From an uncultured bacterium (lineage in GTDB: Bacteria > Bacteroidota > Rhodothermia > Rhodothermales > UBA10348), in NCBI GenBank assembly GCA_943788505.1, contig CALSQR010000002.1:186001-250000 (forward strand): a stretch of DNA of 64,000 nucleotides, in the 5' to 3' direction. The notes under the pieces are model-generated. The model was not told the DNA's origin, searched no databases, and saw only the letters and a program-made list of their open reading frames with translations. Every line of letters starts with the position of its first letter. The first letter of the stretch is position 1. A program made the position numbers and the translations under genes. Below, piece by piece: positions 44,685-53,990 of this stretch.

Positions 44685-46478
44685 CTACACAGCTAACTCC
44701 TGATCCTTGTACTGGAGTTCGTACAACTTGCGGTAAAGTCCTTCTGCCGCAATGAGTTGCTGATGGCTGCCTCTCTCCCGGACCTGTCCGCGATGCATCA
44801 CTAAAATCTGATCTGCATGCTGCACGGTAGACAAACGATGTGCTATGGCAATGCTCGTGCGTCCCTTCATCAGTGTCTCGAGCGCTTTCTGAATGATTTC
44901 CTCCGTCTCCGTGTCAACGCTTGAGGTTGCCTCATCCAAAACCAAGATTCGCGGATCATAGACGAGCGCGCGCAGGAATGAGAGTAATTGACGCTGCCCA
45001 TGAGAAAGACTCATGCCGCGTTCTTTTACCTCTTGGTCAAAGCCATCGGACAGCTTATCGATAAACCCTGATGCCCCAATCGCTTCGGCCGCAGCGCGGA
45101 TACGTTCATCGCCCAGATCTTCATTACGAAGTATGACATTCTCCCGAACAGAGCCCGAGAAAAGAAAAACATCCTGAAGGACTAGGCCAATGTGATCTCG
45201 TAGGTTGTCAAGATCTAGCTTCCGGATATTCACGCCGTCCACTACGATTTCGCCCTTCTGAATCTCGTAGAACCGCAAAAGCAGGTTGATAATGGTGGTT
45301 TTGCCTGCCCCAGTGGCTCCAACGATGGCCAAAGATTCACCAGGATTGACAACGAAACTCACATCCTGAAGCACCCAGTCTGCTTCTAGGTCATCCGGCT
45401 TAGCAGTTGGATCATAGGAAAACCAGACGTTGCGGAATTCGATGCGCCCATCAACCTTTTCCCAGGCCGTCACTTCATCAGGGGCCGGAATGGACTCATC
45501 CGTGTCCAATAGTCCGAAAATCCTTTCCGCTCCAGCCATGGCGCTCTGCAGCAGGTTAAACTGATCAGACAGATTGCGAATTGGCTCGAAAAACCGGCGC
45601 GCATACTGAATAAAGGCTATCAATACACCAATAGTAACACCACCAGTCATCGCGGAAAGGCCACCATACCAGATGACCAGCCCTAGCGCCGCAGACGCAA
45701 CCAAATCGACCATCGGCCAGAACAGGGCGAAATAGAAAATAGTCCGAATGTGTGCCTGCCGATGATCATTATTAATGTCATCAAATCGATTCATTTCCTC
45801 TTCTTCACGTCCGAAGAGCTGAACAATCCGCATACCACTGACATGCTCTTGCATGAAAGAATTGAGGCGCGCGACCTGCTTTCGGGTGTCCCGATACGCA
45901 TCCCTGACTTTTCGCTTGAACCAGAACGTGGCATAGATCATGATCGGCATGACGGCAATCGTTACGAGCGCCAGGCGCCAGTCGAGACTGAACATGAACC
46001 ATGCGATGAAGATCAACTTGAAGAGATCTCCGAGTATCGTAACCACTCCTGCCGAGAGGACCTGCGAAAGAGATTCCACATCGCTCGTAACCCTAGTAAT
46101 GAGCTGACCGATTGGGCGCGTATCAAAAAACCGAAGAGACTGTCGCTGAATATGACGATAGAGCTTCGTTCTGAGATCGAAGATTGCTTGCTGCCCGATC
46201 CACTGTGTCAGATAAGCATTCACGAAGGAGAGGATGCCCTCGCCAGCCAAAACGATAAAAAGGATCCCGATCATGCGCCGTAATCCTTCCATGTCCCCAG
46301 AGACGATATCACGGTCTATGGTGACTTGAACGAGCTTAGGACTCAAAGGGCCTAGAAATGCCGCAATCATCACGGTCAAGAACGCCAACGTCACCCAGCC
46401 TTTATACGGCATGAGGTAGGACACAATGCGTCCGAGAAGGCGTGAGTCGATTCCTTTTTTGGTCGATTCCTTACTCAT
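44685..46478 (-). CDS. ABC exporter half-transporter, catalytically competent partner
   Basis: A 597-residue half-transporter: six transmembrane helices (about residues 1-330) and a C-terminal ATPase. Walker A is GATGAGKTTIINLLL, Walker B ILVLDEATSSVD with the catalytic Glu, and the switch His is in AIAHRLSTVQ. The signature is LSHGQRQLL, in which Ser or Gly is replaced by His. Its start overlaps the stop of the upstream half-transporter by four bases (ATGA). With that partner it should form an asymmetric heterodimer of the MdlAB/TM287-288/LmrCD type exporting lipids or drugs. The substrate is unknown. Confidence 0.92.
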   Translation of the reverse strand: MSKESTKKGIDSRLLGRIVSYLMPYKGWVTLAFLTVMIAAFLGPLSPKLVQVTIDRDIVSGDMEGLRRMIGILFIVLAGEGILSFVNAYLTQWIGQQAIFDLRTKLYRHIQRQSLRFFDTRPIGQLITRVTSDVESLSQVLSAGVVTILGDLFKLIFIAWFMFSLDWRLALVTIAVMPIMIYATFWFKRKVRDAYRDTRKQVARLNSFMQEHVSGMRIVQLFGREEEEMNRFDDINNDHRQAHIRTIFYFALFWPMVDLVASAALGLVIWYGGLSAMTGGVTIGVLIAFIQYARRFFEPIRNLSDQFNLLQSAMAGAERIFGLLDTDESIPAPDEVTAWEKVDGRIEFRNVWFSYDPTAKPDDLEADWVLQDVSFVVNPGESLAIVGATGAGKTTIINLLLRFYEIQKGEIVVDGVNIRKLDLDNLRDHIGLVLQDVFLFSGSVRENVILRNEDLGDERIRAAAEAIGASGFIDKLSDGFDQEVKERGMSLSHGQRQLLSFLRALVYDPRILVLDEATSSVDTETEEIIQKALETLMKGRTSIAIAHRLSTVQHADQILVMHRGQVRERGSHQQLIAAEGLYRKLYELQYKDQELAV

Positions 46479-48274
46479 TCGAAGGCCTCGACTTCTTGTT
46501 CCAATTGCTGTTTGGCATGCAACTCGGCATAGAAGCCAGCCTTTTTCAAGAGTTCATCGTGCGTACCTCTCTCGACAACCTTGCCCTCATCCAACACGAT
46601 GATCTGGTCTGCCTCTTGGACCGCTGACACTCTATGGCTGACGATTACGATCGTACGTTTTCCGAAATGGCTCCTCAAGTGGTTGAGAATGGTGCGCTCG
46701 GTATTCACGTCAACGGCAGAGAGAGCGTCATCTAGGATCAGGATTTTAGGATCTCGCACGAGAGCCCTAGCTATAGAGGTTCGCTGCTTCTGCCCACCAG
46801 AAAGAGTAATCCCCCGCTCCCCTACAAACGTTTCAAAACCTTTCCGAAACTCCTTCACGTTGTCGAGTAGATCAGCTTCAAGGGCTGCTCGCTCAATGTC
46901 CAATTCGTGGGCATCCATTTGCCCGAAGGAAATGTTGTTTGCCACGGTATCAGAGAACAGGAAGACATCTTGAGGAACATATCCTATGGCGTTTCGGACC
47001 GTTGATAGAGGCAGATTTTTAACATCCTCTCCGTCTATGACCACCTGACCTTCCTCCGCATCCAGCAGCCGAGGAATCATTTCTGCAAATGTGGTTTTCC
47101 CTGAACCTGTGCGCCCGACTATGGCCAACGTAGTTCCTGCGGGAATGTCTACCGAAACGTTTTTCAGCGCCATAACGCCGTTGTTGGGATGTCTAAACGA
47201 AACATTTCGAAAGGAAATGTGCCCGTCAACTTCGAAAGAAGCGCTGCCTTCCGTCCCTGATTTGATACTGGGCTGTGCATCCAGGATATCATTCAATCGA
47301 ATCATGGATGCCGATGCTCGTTGCACCATAGTGATGACGAACCCCATAGAGGCCACCGGCCAGGTCATGAGCGCCACATAGATAATGTATTCGGCGATGT
47401 TACCAATGGTGATGTCACCCGTCATGGCAAGCTTGCCCCCTACCCAGACAACAATTATGGTTGACGCGCCGGTCAGGGTCACAAAGACAGGCCGCCAAGC
47501 CGCTTCTACGAGTGCAAGCTTTAGGCTTCTGTCTCGATAGGCTGAGCTTTCCTGATCAAATGCCTCTGCCTCCGATTCTTCCCGAACATAGGCCTTCAAT
47601 ACGCGGATGCCAGAGAGCGCCTCCTGAACCCTCGATGTCAGACGCGAATACTGCTTTTGCAATTCGTCTGAGCGTGTGTGGACCAATCGTGCTACCCAGA
47701 AAACCGATACAGCCAATAAGGGCATGGGTATCAAGGTATACCACGTCAGGACTGGCGAAATCCAGAACATCACGGTGAGTGCTGTAATGATGATTACCAG
47801 TGCTCGGGTAGTATACATGATGGCCGGGCCGATATAGCGCCGAACCTGCTCAATGTCACTTGTACTCCGGGTTATTATATCGCCCGTAGCGTGCCCGAGA
47901 TAGAAATCATGAGATAGAGACTGCAGCTTGTCGAATAACTGATGACGCAGATCGTACTCAATATGGCGGGATGCTACGACGATAGTCTGACGCATCAAAA
48001 AAGAGAAAAGACCACTTCCGATACTCAGAAATAAAATTATTACGCCAAAGGTAAGCAGGGACACGAACGCGTCGGCATAGACGAACGATTCTAACGGCGT
48101 TCCCTGGAAGCCTCTGTACGTGGCGACCAATCGAGGAATACTGTCAATTGCCTGACGGACTACGATCGGCACAATGATCGCAAAGGTCGAAGAGAGGACC
48201 GCACAGAGCAGACCCGGGATAAATAATCTCCGGTATCTCCAATAATAGAAATTGAGCCGCCTCAGAGGGTGCAT
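46475..48274 (-). CDS. ABC exporter half-transporter with degenerate ATPase site
   Basis: A 599-residue half-transporter. Six helices occupy residues 1-320, starting FYYWRYRRLFIPGLLCAVLS. In the ATPase domain Walker A is GRTGSGKTTFAEMI and the signature is canonical, LSGGQKQRTSIARAL. Walker B reads ILILDDALSAVD, with Asp instead of the catalytic Glu. In heterodimeric exporters the Asp-containing domain forms the non-hydrolysing site together with a non-consensus signature in its partner, and the partner here has LSHGQ, so the pair fits exactly. First gene of the two-gene operon. Confidence 0.92.
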   Translation of the reverse strand: MHPLRRLNFYYWRYRRLFIPGLLCAVLSSTFAIIVPIVVRQAIDSIPRLVATYRGFQGTPLESFVYADAFVSLLTFGVIILFLSIGSGLFSFLMRQTIVVASRHIEYDLRHQLFDKLQSLSHDFYLGHATGDIITRSTSDIEQVRRYIGPAIMYTTRALVIIITALTVMFWISPVLTWYTLIPMPLLAVSVFWVARLVHTRSDELQKQYSRLTSRVQEALSGIRVLKAYVREESEAEAFDQESSAYRDRSLKLALVEAAWRPVFVTLTGASTIIVVWVGGKLAMTGDITIGNIAEYIIYVALMTWPVASMGFVITMVQRASASMIRLNDILDAQPSIKSGTEGSASFEVDGHISFRNVSFRHPNNGVMALKNVSVDIPAGTTLAIVGRTGSGKTTFAEMIPRLLDAEEGQVVIDGEDVKNLPLSTVRNAIGYVPQDVFLFSDTVANNISFGQMDAHELDIERAALEADLLDNVKEFRKGFETFVGERGITLSGGQKQRTSIARALVRDPKILILDDALSAVDVNTERTILNHLRSHFGKRTIVIVSHRVSAVQEADQIIVLDEGKVVERGTHDELLKKAGFYAELHAKQQLEQEVEAFE

Positions 48275-48488
48275 TCGCAGATGGGTTGCTCTTGCGGCGC
48301 TATCCGGGGCTTACGGAATGGCGCCCGTCGATATCAAAACCTAGAGTCGACAGACTAGGTGGGGTGAGCAGGCTCAACGCACAGTGGCCTTCTCTGATCC
48401 GAAGCCCGCAACTTTCAATTGGCTTCTACAAGGGGTTGTATTCGAGCTGTACAATCAAAAATTCCCCCTAATACTACACCCACGTTGA

Positions 48489-49784
48489 ATGTCAGATCAG
48501 GTTCAAATACGGCTTGACGCCCTAGAACGAGAAAACCAACAGCTTCGCCGAGCTGTTGAAGAGCTCTCTGTTCTGAATGAGCTCTCTCTTGCCATCAGTT
48601 CCTCAAGGGGAACAGATGAAGTTATTAAGACCATTATCCGCCGTTCGATCAAGGCTATTTCCGCTGAACAAGGCGTCATTACACTTGTTGGCGAGGATGC
48701 GTCAGATCCCACCAAAACACTAGTCAGGACTATGGCTAGTTCTGGTGACAGGGAAGCTTATTCCCCAGATCAGAACCTGTTGGGATGGATGTACATCAAC
48801 AGAAAACCTTTGGTCATCAATCAGCCTCGAACCGATTCTCGTTTTCAAGGAGTTAGTTGGAGTGATTCTGTTCGATCGCTCGTTTCGGTCCCTATGCAGG
48901 TTCACAGCCGGCTGATAGGCATTTTGACCCTCTACAACAAAAAGCGAGGCGGAGAATTCTCCATTGAAGATCAACGTCTTCTCTCCATTCTCGCTGGGCA
49001 GTCTGCTCAAGTCATCGAGACAGCCCGTCTGTATGAGGAAGAGAAAAAGTTGGCGACGGTCAACCAAGAATTGAACCTAGCGTACGAAATCCAAACCAAT
49101 CTGCTGCCTTCGAAGCCGCCAACAATTACTGGATATGACCTAGCGGGAGTTTCCATCCCGGCTCAAAGCGTTGGTGGTGATTATTTCGACTATATCCAGA
49201 TTGATGACTACCACTGGGGCATGTGTGTAGGCGACGTATCCGGGAAGGGCATGCCAGCCGCCTTGCTTATGTCAAACGCCCAGGCAACGATTCGCGGGCA
49301 GTGTGCTTTTGGACTGTCAGTTCATGAAACCGTTGAGCGCTCAAACAAGCTTCTTTCTAGCAGTATTCGGAGAGGCTCTTTCTTGACGCTATTCTTCGGC
49401 GTTTTGGATGTGATTTCTGGCACGTTCAAGTTCACGAATGCCGGGCATAACCGCCCGTATATACGCCGAGCTGATGGAACCCTAGAAACGCTCACACTTG
49501 GTGGCCTGGTAGTTGGGTTTGTAGGTACACAGACCTATAAGGAGGATCTTTTCAGTTTCGAGCCTGGCGATACTCTATTCGTCTTTTCGGATGGAGTAAC
49601 GGAAGCCATGAATGAAAACCACGATCAGTTCGAAGAAGATAATCTCGAACAAATTCTGCGTGATATTGGCGATGTACCGGCCGATGAGTATATAAAGGTT
49701 GTGCACGAAGCCGTTAAAAAACATGCCGGCACAGCTCCTCAGAACGATGACATCACTATCTTGGTTGTAAAGAGGGAAAAATGA
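48489..49784 (+). CDS. GAF-domain PP2C (SpoIIE/RsbU-type) serine phosphatase
   Basis: A 431-residue cytosolic protein. A short N-terminal coiled coil (LERENQQLRRAVEELSVLNE) leads into a GAF domain (about residues 30-175), then a linker coiled coil and a PPM/SpoIIE phosphatase (about residues 200-430). Phosphatase metal-site motifs are VGGDYFDYI, GMCVGDVSGKGMPAALLMS, FVFSDGVTEAMNE and NDDITILVV. In partner-switching systems such enzymes dephosphorylate a STAS-domain antagonist, and a STAS gene lies 120 bp downstream. No RsbW-like kinase or sigma factor is nearby. The GAF domain probably senses a small ligand. Confidence 0.92.
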   Translation: MSDQVQIRLDALERENQQLRRAVEELSVLNELSLAISSSRGTDEVIKTIIRRSIKAISAEQGVITLVGEDASDPTKTLVRTMASSGDREAYSPDQNLLGWMYINRKPLVINQPRTDSRFQGVSWSDSVRSLVSVPMQVHSRLIGILTLYNKKRGGEFSIEDQRLLSILAGQSAQVIETARLYEEEKKLATVNQELNLAYEIQTNLLPSKPPTITGYDLAGVSIPAQSVGGDYFDYIQIDDYHWGMCVGDVSGKGMPAALLMSNAQATIRGQCAFGLSVHETVERSNKLLSSSIRRGSFLTLFFGVLDVISGTFKFTNAGHNRPYIRRADGTLETLTLGGLVVGFVGTQTYKEDLFSFEPGDTLFVFSDGVTEAMNENHDQFEEDNLEQILRDIGDVPADEYIKVVHEAVKKHAGTAPQNDDITILVVKREK

Positions 49785-49904
49785 GCACTCCCCTCTTTTT
49801 TGACTAATTAATCCGCTAAATCTTTTGTCGGGTCTTGATTATTGTTCTCGGGCGGGGTAGCGTCCGTCTGCTATAGCTGAACGCTCCATTAATTAACTAT
49901 TATC

Positions 49905-50246
49905 ATGCCTTTCTCGACTAGCGAACAGTACCAGGTGGTTGTCATTTCCATCAAAGGTAAATTTCTTGGCAGCATTGAAGGTCCTGCCTTCAAAGACAAA
50001 ATCGAAGAGTTGCGAGACGCTGGGAAAACCAAGATCGTTATCGATCTTGCCAAAGCTGATTTCATGGACTCCTCAGGCATCGGGGCGCTGATTGGTGCCT
50101 TCACTACCATCAAGAAGGTAGATGGCGATGTGAAACTGGCTGGCATGAAAGAGCGCATTAAAAACCTCTTCTTGCTAACCCGTCTGCTCGGCCCAGTGTT
50201 TGAAGATTTCGACACAGTCGAAGAAGCAGCCGCATCCATGCGCTAG
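49905..50246 (+). CDS. STAS-domain anti-sigma-factor antagonist
   Basis: A 113-residue protein of the SpoIIAA/RsbV type. The phosphorylatable serine region reads DFMDSSGIGALIGAFTTIKK, with the usual D-S-S-G-I-G arrangement. It would bind and inhibit an anti-sigma kinase when unphosphorylated, and be reset by that kinase. It starts at the ATG at 49905, 120 bp after the phosphatase gene, and ends before a strong terminator. The kinase partner is not in the window. Confidence 0.9.
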   Translation: MPFSTSEQYQVVVISIKGKFLGSIEGPAFKDKIEELRDAGKTKIVIDLAKADFMDSSGIGALIGAFTTIKKVDGDVKLAGMKERIKNLFLLTRLLGPVFEDFDTVEEAAASMR

Positions 50247-50293
50247 TTGCTTTGATTATTGATCGTCGGAATTCATTTAACTTCCGGCTATTA

Positions 50294-50326
50294 GGGGCGC
50301 GAATCGCAGATTCGCGCCCCTTTTTT
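50294..50326 (+). terminator. Intrinsic terminator after the STAS gene
   Basis: GGGGCGCGAATC (50294-50305) and its exact complement (50309-50320) form a 12-bp stem with a three-base loop, followed by six T residues. Confidence 0.92.
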
Positions 50327-50489
50327 ATAGTTAGACCCTTTGCAATGCGCTCATGCACCTGGCCACTTCGCTACTATGAACGATTATCTTTCGTTACAAA
50401 CAGTAGCGATTTGCCATTGAGATTGCGGACGTAGACGTTTATCCTTTCTTCACGGGAGAATTCTTTCACGCCCCCACCAGAGCCCACGC

Positions 50490-50681
50490 ATGACAGGACA
50501 GACCATCGGACAGTATGAAATCCACGAACAACTCGGTTCGGGTGGCATGGGTGTGGTCTACAAAGCGACAGATACCCGCTTGGACCGAACCGTTGCATTA
50601 AAATTCCTTCCTCCGCACATGAATGCGGATGAGGGGGCGAAAGCCCGGTTCGTGCAAGAGGCCAAAGCAGCATCGGCATAG
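50490..50681 (+). pseudogene. N-terminal fragment of a Ser/Thr protein kinase
   Basis: The 63 codons read GQYEIHEQLGSGGMGVVYKA, then RTVALKFLPPHMN and KARFVQEAKAASA, the start of a PknB-like kinase: glycine-rich loop, ATP-binding Lys and the helix-C Glu. The normal continuation (LDHPNI…, catalytic loop) is missing and TAG follows at once. The cut coincides with the end of the convergent outer-membrane protein gene. No activity is possible. Confidence 0.75.
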
Positions 50682-51043
50682 GGACGCACTGTTGTCTTAG
50701 CGGGCTGAAAGCGGAGGAAAAGGTGACCATTGACCAGATTATTGTCGGTAGTTACATCCACAGTAACATCTGGAATAGTTGTCGAAAACGGTTCTGAGCG
50801 GCGCTCATGGCCATAAATCAAGTAGCCCACGTCAATTCCAACCTTGATAGGGGATCCTGCAAACCCAAGGGCTCCAAAGAGGTGCCCCCCGGCGCCAGTT
50901 GCATCCGTTTGATCAGCGAAATCACCTTGTGGAGCACCAATAGCAAACGTGATTCCACCTTCCGCTGTAGTCTGAGCAAAGGATGTTGTTGCCAGTGGAA
51001 GTATCAGAAAGGCTGCGAGCAGTGCGGTAGAGAGTCGTTTCAT
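50558..51043 (-). CDS. Outer-membrane beta-barrel protein, 3' end truncated
   Basis: A signal peptide MKRLSTALLAAFLILPLATT ending near SFAQ is followed by barrel-like strands (GGITFAIGAPQGDFADQT, GGHLFGALGFAGSPIKVGID, VNGHLFLRFQPAKTTVRPYA). Native sequence ends near base 50675 at PYADA. The last 40 or so codons to the stop at 50558 are the antisense of the kinase fragment. The barrel has lost its C-terminal strands and the final aromatic residue needed for assembly, so it is probably non-functional. I start at the ATG at 51043. Confidence 0.6.
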   Translation of the reverse strand: MKRLSTALLAAFLILPLATTSFAQTTAEGGITFAIGAPQGDFADQTDATGAGGHLFGALGFAGSPIKVGIDVGYLIYGHERRSEPFSTTIPDVTVDVTTDNNLVNGHLFLRFQPAKTTVRPYADAALASCTNRAFAPSSAFMCGGRNFNATVRSKRVSVAL

Positions 51044-51275
51044 AACCAAGTGGGGTAAAAGCGCTGGGCTGTCTCTTTGGGATAGCCTTCGCTTTACCCA
51101 TCAAAAGGTTTCAAATCACAAGCGAGTAATCTTCTGTTTCTAGGGATCCACACGCGAGAACATTCGACGGCAAGGTCAGCTGCCTTCTAGGATATTCGTG
51201 GTCTCGTTGAAAAGAAAGGATGATTTTGTGACCCGCCTGCTTACAATTGCCCGCTGGGCGACGACAGGAATCGAC

Positions 51276-51305
51276 GTTTCAGACACCGGCGTTTCAGACA
51301 CCGGC
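51276..51305. repeat. 15-bp perfect tandem duplication over the amidase stop codon
   Basis: GTTTCAGACACCGGC occurs twice without a gap. On the minus strand the unit contains the stop codon, so the gene reads …AGV-stop-NAGV-stop. Readthrough of the first stop would add only four residues. Confidence 0.8.
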
Positions 51306-52283
51306 GCCGAGGGCACTATTTACTAGGCCGTCTTTGATCCATTCTGCTAGGGTCTGCCTGTTCGATGGTTTGACCAATCTATGTTGGTCCCCTTTATGGC
51401 GGATGTTACCCAGCTCAATTAGAATGGCCGTGGGTTTCGTTTCCCGGAGAATCATCAGATTCCGAGATGCGATTTCTCCCTTGTATCCGCGGTCTGGCTG
51501 GTACGTAGCGTACTTGGCTTCCACCGTAGACCGGATACTATTCGCCAATTCACGACCGCTGTTGCTGCCTACGATGAAGTGGACATCGACCTGTGGTTCG
51601 ACTCGGTAACCGTATGAATCGACATGAAGCGAAATGACTTGCTGACTTTTGGCCGTCTTGCTATGTTTGTCATAGAGGTCATTGATGACCTTCGCGCGCG
51701 TCCGTAACCGATTTGCCTGGTTCAGAACGATTTTCTTATTCCCGATGTACGTTTCATCGTGATCAACGGGCAGATAAGTAGCATCACGAATACCATCGTT
51801 GGGATCCTGAACAATAAGATGCACAGTGGCACTTTCCTTCATCAGTTCGCGAGCCAACCGTAGCGCCGTGTCATATGCAATTTCGTCTTCGGCAATCTGT
51901 TTGCCGGCATACGTGCCCAACGTCCCAGGATCTGGGCCTCCATGTCCACCCACGATGTAGTAAACGTGGCCTTCAAGGCGATTACTTTCGATTTTTACTG
52001 TAGCTAGCTTGGCGCCAAACAGTGGCTCTGTAACCGAGCGAACCGGGATCCGATATTTTACATCCCGGCGGAGCTCATTATTGCGGCTCAGCAGGTCAGC
52101 ATTCACTTCCTTGAATTCTTTGACCGTTCCAGTCGTGGGCTCCACGCCAGATCGTCTAAGTAGGCTCCAGATACCTTCGCCTTGACGCGGGACTACTTCA
52201 GCAAAATGCTGCGCATATGCCGTCATTGACGATAGCATCAACAACAGCAGAAGCGGTCCTGTACAACGTAAAAAACGGTTCAT
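51294..52283 (-). CDS. N-acetylmuramoyl-L-alanine amidase (amidase_3 family)
   Basis: A 329-residue periplasmic peptidoglycan hydrolase. After the signal peptide (ending near AYAQ) comes a LysM-like segment (VPRQGEGIWSLLRRSGV) of about 70 residues. The zinc-amidase domain has YIVGGHGGPDPGT (first His), EDEIAYD (Glu), VISLHVDSYG (second His) and ILIELGNIRHKGD with the catalytic Glu. It cleaves the bond between MurNAc and L-Ala. In related bacteria such amidases are activated by EnvC-type proteins, and one is encoded at 60.2 kb, but a direct link here is untested. The 3' end carries the 15-bp duplication. Confidence 0.92.
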   Translation of the reverse strand: MNRFLRCTGPLLLLLMLSSMTAYAQHFAEVVPRQGEGIWSLLRRSGVEPTTGTVKEFKEVNADLLSRNNELRRDVKYRIPVRSVTEPLFGAKLATVKIESNRLEGHVYYIVGGHGGPDPGTLGTYAGKQIAEDEIAYDTALRLARELMKESATVHLIVQDPNDGIRDATYLPVDHDETYIGNKKIVLNQANRLRTRAKVINDLYDKHSKTAKSQQVISLHVDSYGYRVEPQVDVHFIVGSNSGRELANSIRSTVEAKYATYQPDRGYKGEIASRNLMILRETKPTAILIELGNIRHKGDQHRLVKPSNRQTLAEWIKDGLVNSALGAGV

Positions 52284-52385
52284 AGGATATAAAAAGGTCT
52301 TTCCTGTTCAGTATCTCCATTATCGGCGATAATAGGGTCTACTTAACAAGTCAATTTCATCTCCAGACGGACCTGGACTTGAACG

Positions 52386-53789
52386 CTAGCGTGGAAGCCG
52401 CTGATCCATGTCAGCCACGGAGAAAGCCATCACAGCCATGGTCGCAACGGCCCGAGCTACGTGGTCTGGGTCCAATTTATCAACGTAGTCTGCGTTGGTG
52501 TGGTGGTACCAGAAATAGCGTTCTCCTTCAACATTCAAACCCATGCCAGGAACGCCTTCCTGCATGATTGGCCCGATGTCCGCACCGCCGCCGCCGCGAG
52601 TCATCTTACCTGATCCGACACCATCTAGCAGCGTACCGATCTGCGTGATGATATCGAAGGCCGCGTCGCTTCCCGTAAAGCCGAATCCTACCGGCTTGAA
52701 GACACCTGCATCAGACTCCATCGCCAGAATGTGATTGTCAACTTCGTCGATGTGGGCGTCACGATAGGCATTACCACCGCGAAGGCCGTTCTCCTCGTTC
52801 GTCCACATCACTACACGAATAGTCCGTTTAGGCTGCAATCCCAGCTCCTTCATGAGCCGCAAAGCTTCCCATGCGACGACACATCCGCCGGCGTCATCCA
52901 TCGCTCCCGTTCCAACATCCCAGGAGTCAATGTGGCCTCCCATCACAATGATTTCTTCCGGATACTCACTGCCGACCAGCTCGCCCACCACGTTATGCGA
53001 GTCCGCATCGGGCAACCAATAGTCCTGCATCTCTAGTCGAACTCTAATCGTGTGTCCCCGGTCCTGCATGCGCTGCATCATCATAGCGTCTTCGACAGTG
53101 ACTGCTGCGTGCGGAATCTTGGGGACACTTTCGTCATACCGCGAATTGCCAGTGTGAGGTGTATACATCGAATAGGGACCAACGCTGCGAACAAGGCTCG
53201 CTATAGCGCCCGCTTCGGCCGCTCGTACTGCGCCATTCGAACGATACGTAACGGTCGCACCATACGAGGTGAAAGGCACGTTCCACAGAACGACCTTTCC
53301 CTTGGCCTCATCGCCGCGCGAAGCCAGATCATCAAATGAGTTGACGACGAGCACCTCCCCGGTCACGCCGCCGGGGCCCGTTCCAACACTTCCGCCCAGT
53401 CCGAGAATCTCCAATCTTCTTTCGTGGGGCTCCAACAGAACTAACGTTTCTTCCCCTCTCACCCAATGTGGGACTTTTACTGGCTCTCCCCTGACGTTTT
53501 GGAGGCCGTCATGGACCATCTCCTCCAGAATCCAATCGATGGCAAGCTCAAGATTCTTCGATCCCGAAAACCTAGGCCCAAATGTATCTGTCAAATAGGC
53601 CAGGCGGTCCCAAGCAGCCGAATCGGCCATTGCTGCCTCGATTAGGAGTTCGGCAGACGCTCGAAGCTCTGATATCTGATCTGAAATATCTGTTTGCTCG
53701 GATTCGGGCTCTGCTTGGCGTGCATTTGCTGACGGAACCAGCAGAAGGAGAGCTAGGATCAAGCTCGGAAGGCAGAATAGGCGGCTCAT
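52386..53789 (-). CDS. Exported M28-family metallopeptidase with PA domain
   Basis: A 467-residue zinc aminopeptidase or carboxypeptidase, exported by a signal peptide ending near ANARQA. A protease-associated insert lies at about residues 130-245. The di-zinc site is complete: MGGHIDSWDVG (His and Asp), GAMDDAGGCV (bridging Asp), WTNEENGLRGG (catalytic Glu and ligand Glu), MESDAGVF (Asp) and FWYHHTNADYVDKLD (His). The layout resembles glutamate carboxypeptidase and plasma glutamate carboxypeptidase-like enzymes. It probably digests peptides in the periplasm. Monocistronic. Confidence 0.93.
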   Translation of the reverse strand: MSRLFCLPSLILALLLLVPSANARQAEPESEQTDISDQISELRASAELLIEAAMADSAAWDRLAYLTDTFGPRFSGSKNLELAIDWILEEMVHDGLQNVRGEPVKVPHWVRGEETLVLLEPHERRLEILGLGGSVGTGPGGVTGEVLVVNSFDDLASRGDEAKGKVVLWNVPFTSYGATVTYRSNGAVRAAEAGAIASLVRSVGPYSMYTPHTGNSRYDESVPKIPHAAVTVEDAMMMQRMQDRGHTIRVRLEMQDYWLPDADSHNVVGELVGSEYPEEIIVMGGHIDSWDVGTGAMDDAGGCVVAWEALRLMKELGLQPKRTIRVVMWTNEENGLRGGNAYRDAHIDEVDNHILAMESDAGVFKPVGFGFTGSDAAFDIITQIGTLLDGVGSGKMTRGGGGADIGPIMQEGVPGMGLNVEGERYFWYHHTNADYVDKLDPDHVARAVATMAVMAFSVADMDQRLPR

Positions 53790-53990
53790 TGGGCATCGGG
53801 GAATTGTTGAACCAATCGCGAGTCAGGAATCTACGGGTTCGATGTTTTGCATACGACACCAAGGAACCGAAATCAGGCATCGTCCTTAAGACTGGACACG
53901 AGATCTCTCCCCTCTACTTCAAATGGCGCTTCATCGGGCTACTCCTGAGACGCCTCTAATTGCCGACGAAAAATCCACTTTAAGAGCCGA

